Origin: Coniella vitis
Lineage: Eukaryota > Ascomycota > Sordariomycetes > Diaporthales > Schizoparmaceae
Length of the DNA stretch: 64,000 bases
Assembly (NCBI GenBank): GCA_011317545.1
Contig: WUJK01000004.1
Coordinates: 992,001 to 1,056,000 of the forward strand
Reading direction: 5' to 3'
Below are positions 1 through 11,139 of this stretch, in pieces; position 1 is the first letter of the stretch; each line of letters starts with the position of its first letter. Made by a program: the position numbers and the translations under genes. The notes beneath the pieces were generated by a model. That model was given only the letters and a program-made list of their open reading frames with translations. It did not search any database and was not told the DNA's origin.

Positions 1-1159
1 CTATTGGCTCCAAGGGCAACAAGAAGATCTTTTGCCACAACCACCTGCCACCTCAGGTCCACAATACCCATTCTCTAGGAAAGATGCCTGGTCAAGCTGG
101 CTACTGAACATGATACCCTCAGCTTGGCATTTGAATTACTTGTCCACCCGCTAGGACCTTTTTATAATTTATTCCCTGTTCCACAACAACTGTCTTTTAC
201 TCCCTTAAGGAAAAAAAGGATATGATGCTCAAAAGGGGACGCAGATTACTCAATTCTCTCCTGTTTGGATTATTCACTACACGGCGGCGGGTCTAGACTA
301 CAGCACAACGCATTTACAGTCATTCGGGCAGGCGTTTTTTACTGGCCTTTTCGTTTATCGGGAGGGGCAATTGGCGGGGAGTGTGGGATTGTGCGGTGTT
401 TGGTTTGAGCCAGGTTCCCGCGTCCTGTCTTGTTGATTTTGTTTTACTGCAGGGGCGATCACGACAACTGGTTTATGCATTTTTGCTTGTTACAGAGGAG
501 TCTTGACCTTCTTTCCTGCCAAAATTTCCTTTTTTTTCCCCCTTCCCCTTTACATTGATTTCAATGTATGCAGGAACGGTATGGTTTGGTACGGCACTGT
601 GTGGAAGGCACGCATGCACCGCAAAGCGGGGAGAACCTGTATTGTCAGAGGAGCGGTGGATGATGGGGAGCGGGGAAGTCTGACTGCTGAACCGGGTCGT
701 GACTCTGCTTACATTCGAGGAGGAGGCTAAAGGGAGAAAGAGATGGCTGTGCTACACATACTCAGCCGCACAGACACATTCCACCCAGCACCTTGGAGGC
801 AGTCGTACATAGCAGACAACTGGTCAGAAAGATATGATGATAAACTCAATAACTGCCGTGACTCCATCTGTCCCTCCTGATGTACGCACACGTAGGATAT
901 TGTATATTGCAGCTCGGAACGGCAGGACTTGGTAGCACGTTGGCAATAGGCCGAGGGAGGCCATTTGCGTACCCCCTTTTTAACGGACACGGTCTGGCTT
1001 TGTGGTATGTTTAGTTTGTGTAATAGTAATAGCACTGCAGCTGCTGAGGCTGATGATGTCGTTGTCCGCTGTATATAGTATATAGTACTCTGGTGCCAGA
1101 TTTATCATCTCATATCCCCGCTCGTTTTTTTTTTTTTTTTTGGTATGTTCTACTATATC

Positions 1160-1226
1160 CTGGCTTTGGCTTTGGCTTTGGCTTACCCCGGCCTTGGCTT
1201 GGCCTGGCCCTGGCCCTGGCTTGGCT
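1160..1226. repeat. GGCTTT/GGCCTT hexamer-like tandem repeat
   Basis: A short run of 6-bp units, first TTTGGC and then CCTTGG/CCCTGG variants, seen directly. It follows a long T homopolymer. No function is evident. Confidence 0.8.
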
Positions 1227-1494
1227 CTGCTCTTCTAGACAGTTCTGATTTGAAGTCATGTGTGTTTTTGTTTGTACCTCTTTTGTTTTTTCTGTGCCCT
1301 GAGGGGGGGGAAATGCGCAGGTATGTATGTACATATGTATGTATGCAGCCAGCAAGCCAGGCAGCAAGCCAGCCGGGCAGCCGGGCAGCCGAGCGGACGG
1401 ACGGATGGCCGGGCTTGGCCTTGTTTTATTTTTGGGGGGTTTGAGTTGTTTAAAGTAGCACAGCCAAGGAGAAGGTAAAGTAAGGTATAGATAG

Positions 1495-1532
1495 GTATGG
1501 AATGTATGGAATGTATGGTATGTATGGTATGG
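1495..1532. repeat. GTATGGAAT-type tandem repeat
   Basis: Four to five imperfect 9-10 bp units built on GTATGG(AAT). They are followed by a poly-A run near 1540-1552. Confidence 0.75.
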
Positions 1533-3179
1533 CCAAGAAGAAAAAAAAAAAAACAAAAGGGCGAGGGAACGCCGTGAAAGAGGGGAGTTATTTTGCTTTT
1601 GGAAGCTTTTCCCCCAAGCTTTTACTTTGGGGGAGGGGGGTTGTTGCTTGGCTGGAGCTTGGCTGCACCTTTTTTTCTTCTCTTTCCCTTTTTGGGTATG
1701 TAGTACAACAATCGGCAGGTGTTATCTACGGAGTTAAGTTGTTGAGGGAGTAGGGGACCGCCGTGTGAAATCTGAAGAAGAAGGAAAAAAAAGGAATATA
1801 TACTTTGCAGACTGGCGCACTGGGGGTTAGAATCTACGTCTTGAGCTTAGAGGGGAGGAAGGAGGGCTTATTTCAATCGTGGATGGAAGGATTACGGAAG
1901 TCTCATGTAAACGAACATACTACGTACATCATCAGGAAGGAGCAGTCACGGCTAAATTCACTGGGGGTTTTTTTTTTTCAAACTCCCCACCCTGTGTTTT
2001 TCTTTTCTTGGTTTCTCTTTAATAGAGGGGAGGAGAGGGAGAGAGAGCGGGAAAAAAAAGCCGAATTCATCTTTTGGAGATTTTGAAAAGTGCTGCTACT
2101 ATGTGATACAACCACTAAACGAAATCGTGGGCCCATTGTAATGTTTGTAATGTAATATATGTATGTATGCTTGCGGACAAGACGATCTTTTACTTGGGTG
2201 TTTTGGGGAATTTCTGCATCGGGTTTGGATCCGCCCCCCCCGGCTTGCGCTGCCGCTGCACGGGGAAAAGGGATGGTCATCTATCAACGTTTATGTTTGG
2301 CTGCCATGACCGAGGTTGTAACGAGGGAAAAAAAGAAAGAGCTGAGAGATTTTGACAGGGGGATAGAAAGGCCAACTCACCATTGGTTTCTTGCTCGGTA
2401 AGATGCAAAGGAAACGAGGAAAAGAAAAATATCCCGGCATATATACATACATATATATGCGCAGCAGAGTAGCATTTCATCGATGCATCATAACCACCAC
2501 CACCGAAATCTGTACTATTAAAAAGCCCCCATCAAGCTTATTCATAGTCGCATTGGACCAAAAAAAGACAAGCCAGCGAGCGCTAGCTAGCTAGGCTAGG
2601 CAGGCTAGCGCTATGATTGATAATGAAGATGGCTTATCCGATTGGCCTGTCGAGAAAAGGTGGGAGCAGTTTTTTCTTACCAAAAAAGGAGAGAGAGAAT
2701 CAGTTCCGGCGTTTTTTCCCTCTTCTAATCTTTGCGCTATTCCGCTTTCGCCATTTTCCCTTTCTCGGTATTTGGATTTCAGGAACGGTTGACCATGTCT
2801 TTTGTTTTTTTGGGATATCGATTGCGTCACTTCGCGCGAGGAGGAAAAAAGGGAACTTTGAGCTGGATAAATGAATGTGTGTTTTGCACCGGGGGGATTC
2901 ACAGGTATCCATCTGGTTTGAGATGGGATAGTAATGCTTACATTTTGTGTTACTTGTCTTGTCAAAATTATCGATATACCTTTCCTGCCTGTCCTTTGAA
3001 TATCATCTTTTTCACGCTTCTGATACTTGTCGTCATTGTCAACGCGGGAACCGTCGCGGCGGGATCGGGATGCTCCCCTAACGATCCCACAACCTTTCTG
3101 CTAACCCCCACGCAAATCAACCACCATAAACTCCGGGGCAAACTTAGCTACCAGGGCCCAGACCTCTTGTTGTTTTGTC

Positions 3180-3202
3180 TGTGTGTGTGTGTGTGTGTGT
3201 GT
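3180..3202. repeat. (GT)n microsatellite
   Basis: About eleven uninterrupted GT dinucleotides in otherwise non-coding DNA. Confidence 0.9.
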
Positions 3203-4160
3203 TCCGGCAGACAAAGCCTTGGGCTCGGGCGGAACGGTACAGTGGATCTTGGGAAACATTTCCCCCAAGTCCTCTTTCTCAAGGAGTTTAAAAAATCAGT
3301 CGTTATCGGTAGACATAACTGTAGTTTATTGTACCTCAACGTACGTAACCATAGAGCCAAGCATGAAAGAAAGCATGAAAGAAAGCAACCCGAGAAACGA
3401 AACACGGGACAAATTTCAAAAGGTGTGTATGCTTGGCCTTGCCTTGGCTTCAATAGTCTGGTGCTCCAAACTTGTCTTGTAGACACCCGGGAAAGAACAA
3501 ACTGTAGAACGCTTCCAAGGGAGCAGAGCAAGCTTCGGAGGTTCATCAGTCAAGTAAAAAGACGAAAAAAAGACGAAAAGACTGCTGTTTGCATCATTGA
3601 GAAACACCAAGCTGTGTACATAGCATAGATAAGGCTTAGCATATTTCGAGACCTGTATGCACGGTAGTTCGACTTCGCATCTGGATCATTCGTGCAACAC
3701 ATAGTACCCATGCCATTCTGTAGCACGTACAAACAAATCCCTCATCTCACCTTGTCTTTGGAAACACTCGGCGAAAACGTCTGGCGTAAACAAGAAAACC
3801 GTGAAAAACCGACTGCAGAATACAGCTCATAACCAAGTCCATCACACAATTAGAGCACAATGTAGGACCCAGAGCGTGAGAAGATCATAGTGAGTTGATT
3901 GTCCTTGTGTTTTTCTTGTTACCCGTGAGTATGTCTATCCTGGAATGGATAAAATCAATGAATCCTGTGCGCAACTGGTACCATAACGCCTTGCAATCCT
4001 AATGTGTCTGATACAATACATTAAACTCCACCAATGCTTATACAGCAGCGCTCTTGCGACCTGGAATGCAAGCTTGTGTAGATTTATTTGTCCCATGAGT
4101 TTGCGTTGGAACTCGAGCATTCTATGCTCGCTCGTGGAAGTGACTGGACTTGAAGAGCTT

Positions 4161-7100
4161 CTAACGCATCAGTCCCTCATTCGTGCCAAGGTTCTTGAAT
4201 GCTTCGTCTTCTCCCGTGTTATCCATCCAGGCTGAGAACTCGTCGTCCTCGCCGTTTCCTTCCGGCTGTAAGATCGTAGAAGGATCACTGTCGGTGCGAG
4301 ATGGCAGTGGAGGGGGTGCTGTGGCGCTATTACTCAAAGAGCCGGGTCGTTCGTTTTGAGCCGAAGCATCTGTTGTTTGCTCAATGGACGGGTATGCGTG
4401 GGCTGCGTCCTCGTTCCTGTCTTGCGTTGGAGTAGTAGGTTCAGAATCTGCCAGTGGAGCAGCGACCACAAGCATGTCCTCGCCCTGCGGAACTTGGGCA
4501 TCTTCGTCAGTCTGTCGCCGTCTCCTGGGCAACGGAGGAGGCGGTACAGCCCGCCTCTGTCCCTCTTTTGGATCCCTTGTTTCCTTTGTCCTGGCATGCT
4601 TGTCTGGCAGGTCCGGGGATGGGATCGGTTTTCGCTTTGGAACTGGAAGCGCAGTCGCCTTCTTCTTGTCTGGCATCGGCAAAGGCATGCCCGGAGGAGG
4701 CAGGGGTCTACCACCGCCCATTGGTTTGCTCAGATCAAGTTCAGACACTTCAGCTTCTTGCATCGAGCCACTCTTTCCAGCTTCGTTTCGATGTAGGGCG
4801 TTCCAACCCCACCGTTTTGCCACTCCTGCCGCATTGGAAACGGCGGCCAGAGAGATTCTCTTGTTTGGCACTTCCGTGTTGCCACTGCCTGTCATGGCTG
4901 GAGTTGCCAGATCGGCAGTGCCCTCCTTTTTTGCGAAGAGGCCTTTACTGAAAGAGCTGTTCTGTGACTTGATGGAGCCATTGAGAGACGGAGTTGGCGA
5001 GCCTTTGACGACCACATCACCCTTTTGGCTTCCCGATGGAGACGCCGCCCGCCGCCGAGGCAGTTCTGAAACTTCGTCTAGGCTTTCGCCCTTATGTCTC
5101 TCCTCTTTCGATGACGGCATTGAATGAGTAGATAAATCTGATTCTCGCTGCGGAGGTGAGAACGTTGGGCCTGTCGGCGGTGCTGTCTTTGTCCTGCCAG
5201 AAAGCTTAGCCATGGCGCTAGCGGCTGGAGACTCGCCAGATGGTGACGACGGCTTGAACACATTGGCATTGACGTTCTCGGTTCCAACAACGGGTGTGGG
5301 TTCCACAACGAGGGAGCTGGACCTCTGTGGACGCTGCTTCACGTGTGAATCCTTAGCATCTATACTCGTAGATGCAGCTTCTGCCTTGAGGCTCGTCTCC
5401 ACATCCGTTCTGAGATCAGCCTTGACATCTGACTTGGTCTCAGCCTTCGCGTCTGTCTTGAGATTTGTGCTTGCATCCTTGGTTCCATGCAAGTCCACCG
5501 TAGACGATGAAGCGGTCGTCAGTGGGCTTTGTTTGGGTTTCCCACCAAGCTTCAGACCGAAAAGGCCAGTCGTTGGCGCGGCATCCACATTCGGCATGCT
5601 GTGGCTTTTCCCCATGGGCGGCAGGTCGGAGTTTGGAACGGTGCCAGCATCAACCGTGTCAACTTCATCGACCTCGCCCATGTCTGGTGTGTGCGCGGTG
5701 TCCATCAAAGGATCGATAGCATCATCTCCAGCAAATATTCCGCCGCGATATTTCTTGTGTTCCGTTTTGAAGAATGGCGTGTCATCCCAGAAAGGCAAGA
5801 CTAGGGTTTCTGCAATGACTTCCTTGATGCGTGCCTCAATTTGACGCAAAATCACAGTGTATGTGATTTGTCTGGAGCTGACAATGGGCTCGATGGTCAT
5901 TTCCATGCGAGGCATCTGCGAAAAGGAAAACCACAAGCGATTGCTTGGCGGAGCCTTGATCTTGAACAATACATGGCCCTCAAGCTTGCGCAGTGCAACG
6001 GAAAGAACCAAGTTGACCTCGCGAGCTTTGAGCGGCCCGCCGAGATCGATCCTTGCGACAGCTGCCACCTCGATCCGAAAGTTGCCCGTATAGCGCACGT
6101 CAGCCTCCATCGAGCATTCTCCCTCCACTGTCAGATCCTTATGACGCAGGTTGGTGAAGAAAGGTGCCGATTCACCGGTATTGATGTCACGGATGTCGAT
6201 ATGTGGCAAGAACGCAGGGCGCTTGACACGCGAGATCTTCTTGTTAAGCTTCTGGCGAATGAAAGCCTCAATGTCAGCTGTCCTGTACAGCCCGAGGAAG
6301 ACTCTTCCAATCATTGCATTGAGCCAGCGGCTCTGCATATGCTCCTCGGATGAATGAAGCTTCTGCACAAGTTGAAGAATATGCTTCACGTCAAAGGCCA
6401 AAGGCGCGGGCGCCCGAGCCTCTGCCGCGTATGCTTGCTCCTGGTTGCGCAACAAGGCAAAGTAAAAGTCCTCCTTGGCGGAGCAGTTTTCTGAAAAGAG
6501 ATAGAATGGCTTGGACAATTGGCCGTCCGGCTGCATCTCTGCGCCGCTGGGCCGCCGCGACAGGCAAATTGCATTCCTCTTGATGAACAGTTCTCCTTCT
6601 GGTGTAACATCGCCTCCCGAATAGATGCTGACTTCGTGATGGGCTAGTGATACGACGTGTCGCACTTCGAGTTGTTCGTCGTCGTCGAATAGCATGAGGT
6701 GTCCGTGTCTGTGACAAGGAGCCAGTCAGCTGGATAGGAGGCTCGCAATAAAACACACAATGGGGCCGTTTTACCTTAGCACGACATAGAATACATTGCC
6801 TGCCTTCTTTGGTCGCTGACTGATGCTCTTCCCATTGTCCAACGGCCCAGGCTGCTGTTTTCTGTCAAATATGCTCCGATACATAGCTTGGTATACGCTT
6901 TGACTGGGTGCTGCAACCGTCGTAGAGCCAACCGGAGTGGAACGCTCAATGGGTTTGGCGTTGATGCCCATGGGCGTGTATTCACGGCATACTGCAAAAT
7001 ACCCGGCGGCGGTTTCGGTCTCTGAGTGGCTGGTTCGTTTCGCATGGCCTGTTGTCTCCTTCTGGGCAGCTTTGAGCGGCGCGAGGTCATCGCCAGGTTG

Positions 7101-7244
7101 GACAATGTTGCCATCCCCAGAGGCGGCGTCTTGGCGGTAGGGCAGCGTTAAGTGGGCGTGGGCCAGCACGACCAAGACGAGCAGAGGAATGAAGGTAACA
7201 CCACCAAACAGGTAGGTCAAGAGAAAGCCTGTCCATGAGCCCAT
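4161..7244 (-). CDS. Nvj2/TEX2-like SMP-domain lipid-transfer protein
   Basis: Two exons join cleanly: 7244-6775 and 6708-4161, with a 66-nt GTAAAA...CACAG intron and a CTGAC branch site, giving about 1005 aa. A hydrophobic segment near residues 8-30 is a likely N-terminal membrane anchor. A PH-like region follows, then a well-preserved SMP (synaptotagmin-like mitochondrial lipid-binding) domain at roughly residues 260-465, with the family's DI(R)DIN, tetra-strand and LPFWDD segments. The C-terminal half is low-complexity, rich in Ser, Pro and acidic residues, with proline runs (PPPPLPRRRR). Yeast Nvj2 and mammalian TEX2 share the TM-PH-SMP order and act at ER contact sites with vacuole or Golgi, moving lipids such as ceramide. 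The contact-site role here is inferred from the family. The start was chosen because it places the TM segment at the very N-terminus. Confidence 0.9.
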
Positions 7245-8862
7245 CTCTGCAGTCAGTCGCCGCGACAGCAGCGAGAAGATGCAGAGTACCGTTCGAGGGT
7301 GTCACGAGGTGCGTTGATGCCCTTGCGCGCTTGAACACGCAATGCCAGCCAGGCAAGAGGTGGAGCACGTCTAGGGCGGCTCGTCCAACTGATCATTGCA
7401 TCGCCTAGATAGAGCGGGAGGCCGGCGTGTCAACCAGAAAAGAAGAAAAGCAGGCACACAGGCTCAAAGGGCGCCCAGGAACTATTTGTCGCGTGCAATT
7501 TGGTAGTTCAAGTGGATTGGTAGTTGGCCGGCTCTCGGCTCGTGTCATCTTTGGGAGTCCAAGCAGCAAAATACAGAGGGCCACGGTGCCGAGAAGTCGA
7601 CCCCTTCACGCCTGCTAGTTTGCAGCATCATCCGGCCACATTTAGAGTGACGCAACCCACACATCCCAGGCGGGAGGGATTGGCCTGGAGGAGCTGGGCC
7701 GTGCTGCGCCCTGTCGGCCCTGTCGGCACTAACTCTGCAGCGGACGATTTGTGCCTTGTTACATAAACATTGCGCCCCTCCACTTGCCAGACAGACAAGC
7801 CTCATCTCATCAGCCTTGACTTTGCTCACCACGCCGAGTCAGCCGGAATTCAGGGGGTACAAACTGACCATTACTGGTATTTGTGTCACAAGTCCCTTCA
7901 CAGGTATGTTGAGCATTGTTGGTTGTTCGTGGCTGGTTAAACAGTGACTGCTTCCAAACTCAACCAAAGCGCTGTGGCAGAGCAGCAGGGCTTGATTAAA
8001 TAGAGCGCAGCATCAACTAAGAAGTTAATTTTCTTCTTCTTCTTCTTCTTCTTCTTCTTCTTCTTCTTCTTCTTCTTCTTCTTCTTTCTTTTTTCCTTCT
8101 TAGAAATTCAGCAACGAGAAATTTACCCGTCCTACGAGCTACTCGCAGTTGGTAGGGATTGTCTATGTGGATGTACATGTTCTCATCTATCACAAGAACT
8201 GCATTTCGAGCCTTCATAGACCCTTACAAATCCACTTTTGCCAGCACAAGGCTACGTAATTGACAACCTGGAAAGCGCCGTAACAACTGCGCAAACGGAG
8301 AATTGCAGCACGTGATCACAAGAACATTGAAACCAATAGACCAAGGGTAGCAGAGCTGGGACCGCGTGCAAGCCAACTTTTCCATCCTCTTTTCAATAGC
8401 AGTGCATCCAATACACCTTGTCAACGTCACATGACGTTTGCAACATAGTCACGCAGAGCCCAAATCAACACAAGAATGAACCCAACCCGTGATTGATCTT
8501 TTTGCCGCATCTGGCAGGAAGTGTTTCATTGTCGTCTTGATCAAGAGCAATCTCTGTGCCCTGTCAAGGCTTCGTCTCGCTTTTGTCGAGCACGTCGACG
8601 GTCCCCAAGCTGAGCATCCCCACAACTGATTTTTCCCATCACCGCATATGGTCGGGAAGTGTTGGATGTGCCATTGGTTCATTTATTTTCCCTTTTTAAA
8701 AAGCATTGCCGCATGCCATGTCTGATCATGCTAAAATCTTTCCGTTTTGCCGTACGTGAACCCCATGCAAAGACCAAAGCAAGCCAATTCGTGAACAACC
8801 AACTACCAGAAACCCCGTCCGCAGAAGAAACACCCTTCCAACACACAGCTCCAATCGTCCGC
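7245..8862. other. Intergenic, upstream of the SMP gene and downstream of eL21
   Basis: No coding feature is supported. It contains the promoter and 5' UTR of the minus-strand SMP-domain gene (left part) and the 3' UTR of the minus-strand eL21 gene (right part), plus the TTC microsatellite. Confidence 0.6.
8031..8090. repeat. (TTC)n microsatellite
   Basis: About nineteen near-perfect TTC trinucleotides (GAA on the other strand), ending in CTTTCTTTTTTCC. It lies in non-coding DNA and is probably length-polymorphic between strains. Confidence 0.95.
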
Positions 8863-9617
8863 TTAGATGGTGGTCTCGTAGGCAACGGGAGCCAGGGTCT
8901 CGGGGCGGTTCTCCTTGAAGGAGATCTGTCGTGCGTCGCGGGGCAGGGCAGCTTGACGCTTGACCTGGACGGTGGTGCCCTCAGCCTTGGCCTTGGCCTT
9001 CAGCGCGGCGTTCTCCTTGACTCTGCGCAGAAAACCCTCCCGGGAGCGCGAGGGCTGGATGTGCTCAATGCGGAGGTTGATGCGCTTCTCGATGTATCGG
9101 TGCTTGACCTTCTTGTAGATGATGACACCGACAGCGGTCTTGGCGACGTTGTAGACGACACCAGTCTTGCCGTGGTAGACCTTGTGGGGCATACTGTGAT
9201 TCGCAACATACTGTCAGGCTCTGATCGTCTCGTTCGCGTGGTTGCGTCGGTCGGGAGTTCTGGTGCTCGTGGTTACTTCGACTTACCCCTTCTGGACGGC
9301 ACCGTTGGCCTTGATGTCCACAATGTCACCAACGCTATGTCCTCAGTTAGATCCCGCTCGATTTTGTACGTTTCTTCTTCTCGATTGTAGGTTCAAGTTC
9401 GAGACATACCGGTACTGGCGGAGGTAGGTGGACAGGGCGATCATACCCTTCTTGCGGAAATCCCGCGAGAAGGCATACTAGAAATTTGCATCAACCCGTC
9501 AGCACTCCGACGTCCCAAAACATTCAAATCGCCATCTTTCTTCTCTCGGCTCTTTGGTCAATTCGTCGAGAAGTAACATACGCGAGTGCCCGCACGAAGA
9601 CCAGCGGCGTGACCCAT
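8863..9617 (-). CDS. RPL21: 60S ribosomal protein eL21 (L21e)
   Basis: Four exons on the minus strand: 9617-9582, 9477-9410, 9334-9287, 9193-8863. Introns of 104, 75 and 93 nt all have GT...AG ends and the frame is continuous, giving 160 aa, the usual length of eL21. The first exon codes only 12 residues (start MGHAAGLRAGTR), as is common for fungal ribosomal-protein genes. The body carries the eL21 signatures: RDFRKKG, the VGDIVDIKANG strand, GMPHKVYHGKTG, the RYIEKRINLRIEHI segment and a C-terminus ending TLAPVAYETTI. It is a structural protein of the large cytosolic ribosomal subunit. It is transcribed divergently from RPS9, 315 bp away, so the two may share a promoter. Confidence 0.97.
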
Positions 9618-9932
9618 CTTGACTGATTTGGTGGGTTATTGGTGAGGAGTTGTGGTCGGTTGTCGATTTCGCTGGGGGTTGTCGGCTCGAAATCGTCGTG
9701 TGTAGAGGTTAGCAGGCGTGTGGACTTTTTCGGTGGTGGTCCACCATTCCGCGCTAAGCCAGGGCGCTCGGGCCACCCCATTCACAAGTCGAGTGGGAGG
9801 TGCGCCCTGATCACGTGGTTCAATTCTGCCGGCCCACCCAAGCCGCCTCGCGAACTTTTACCCCAGACCTCTTTTCGAGGATCGTTCCTTAGAGAAACTT
9901 TCCCATCCCCAACCACCAGCAAATCATCAATC
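9618..9932. promoter_or_regulatory. Bidirectional promoter between RPL21 and RPS9
   Basis: A 315-bp gap separates the two divergent start codons. It contains a perfect E-box CACGTG at 9812-9817, a palindromic GGTGGTCCACC motif near 9733-9743, and CT-rich leader sequence just before the RPS9 start. A shared promoter for two small ribosomal-protein genes is inferred from spacing and orientation. Confidence 0.65.
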
Positions 9933-10793
9933 ATGGCGCCGCTTTCCTACTCGAAGACGGCCAAGGTGCCACGGAGGTATGTTCAAGTCACCGCCATTGG
10001 GTCACTTGTCTAATTCTAAATTTCGCAATTGCTAACTTTTCCACGAACAGACCCTTCGAAGCCGCTCGTCTGTCAGTATAGAATCGGCCACTGAGCAGCA
10101 GCTTGTCTCTGCTTACGTCGTTCGTGCACCCCCACTGACATTAATCACCAAATTAGGGACTCCGAGTTGAAGCTCGTTGGCGAGTATGGTCTGCGCAACA
10201 AGCGTGAGGTCTGGCGTGTCCAGCTCACCCTGTCCAAGATTCGTCGTGCTGCCCGGTAAGCCCATTTGGTCCCCCCTTAATTGTACCTTGTGTAAAAATT
10301 TGGGGGTTTTGGCAAAACCAAGCCCTGCAAGAAACAAGCCGATGCATCTCGTTGCCATAGTCCACAGTTCTAACAACCTCACAGTCAGCTGCTTACCCTT
10401 GACGAGAAGGACCCCAAGCGTCTGTTCGAGGGTAACGCCCTGATTCGCCGTCTCGTGCGTGTCGGTGTCCTCGACGAGAGCCGCATGAAGCTCGATTACG
10501 TCCTGGCCCTGAAGGTCGAGGATTTCCTGGAGCGCCGTCTCCAGACTTGCGTTTACAAGCTCGGTCTCGCCAAGTCCATCCACCACGCCCGTGTCCTGAT
10601 CCGCCAGCGCCACATCCGTGTCGGCAAGCAGATCGTCAACGTGCCTTCGTTCATGGTCCGCCTCGACTCCCAGAAGCACATCGACTTTGCTCTGACCTCG
10701 CCCTTCGGTGGCGGCCGCCCTGGCCGTGTCCGCAGAAAGAAGGCCAAGGCCGCTGAGGGCGGTGAGGATGGTGGTGACGACGAGGAGGAGTAA
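9933..10793 (+). CDS. RPS9: 40S ribosomal protein uS4 (RPS9)
   Basis: Four exons: 9933-9976, 10051-10071 (a 21-nt exon), 10157-10255 and 10385-10793, giving 190 aa. All junctions keep the frame (CGG-AG|A, CT|G GAC, GCC-CG|T CAG). The protein starts MAPLSYSKTAKVPRR and contains the S4 RNA-binding fold: RLQTCVYKLGLAKSIHHARV and RQRHIRVGKQIVNVPSF are the classic uS4 helix-turn segments. The C-terminus is basic then acidic, as in other fungi. uS4 is an early-assembly component of the small ribosomal subunit and shapes the decoding site and mRNA entry. It shares an upstream region with RPL21. Confidence 0.97.
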
Positions 10794-11139
10794 ATATAGC
10801 GCGCATGATACCACGCAGATTCTCCTTGGGATGAAGGGATTTACAAAAACATTGGGCTTGGGCAGCTAGGATTTTGCTGGTCACGGAAAACGGAGTTCGC
10901 GTCATCGTTCACGGCTTGCATTCAACGCAAAGCCATAGGTCAATGGAATTAAATGAATGACAAACACGTTTTCCCCAAGAAGACACTATTCATGCACGTA
11001 AGGGACGCAAGTCAAGACAATACCCGAGCTGGGGTCTGTGGAGCTTCGTGTCATTGTATCAATTTAGCACCATTGCTGTCTTGATGACATTCGCTCGCTG
11101 TAGTGTGTACGCTTTGTACATTTCTGGTCCAAAGTTTCA
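10794..11139. other. Convergent 3' region of RPS9 and SLU7
   Basis: 346 bp between the stop codons of two convergent genes. No other feature seen. Confidence 0.6.

Larger units (their letters stand above)
1..4160. other. Gene-free region at left edge
   Basis: I see no supported gene here. Open frames are short, overlap on both strands and are low in complexity. The stretch holds homopolymer T/A runs, CT-rich tracts and several microsatellites (listed separately), as is common in long fungal intergenic or 5' regulatory DNA. It lies downstream of the minus-strand SMP-domain gene ending at 4161, so its right end must include that gene's 3' UTR. The rest may be the regulatory region or untranslated leader of a gene left of the window; that is inference. 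Confidence 0.6.
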
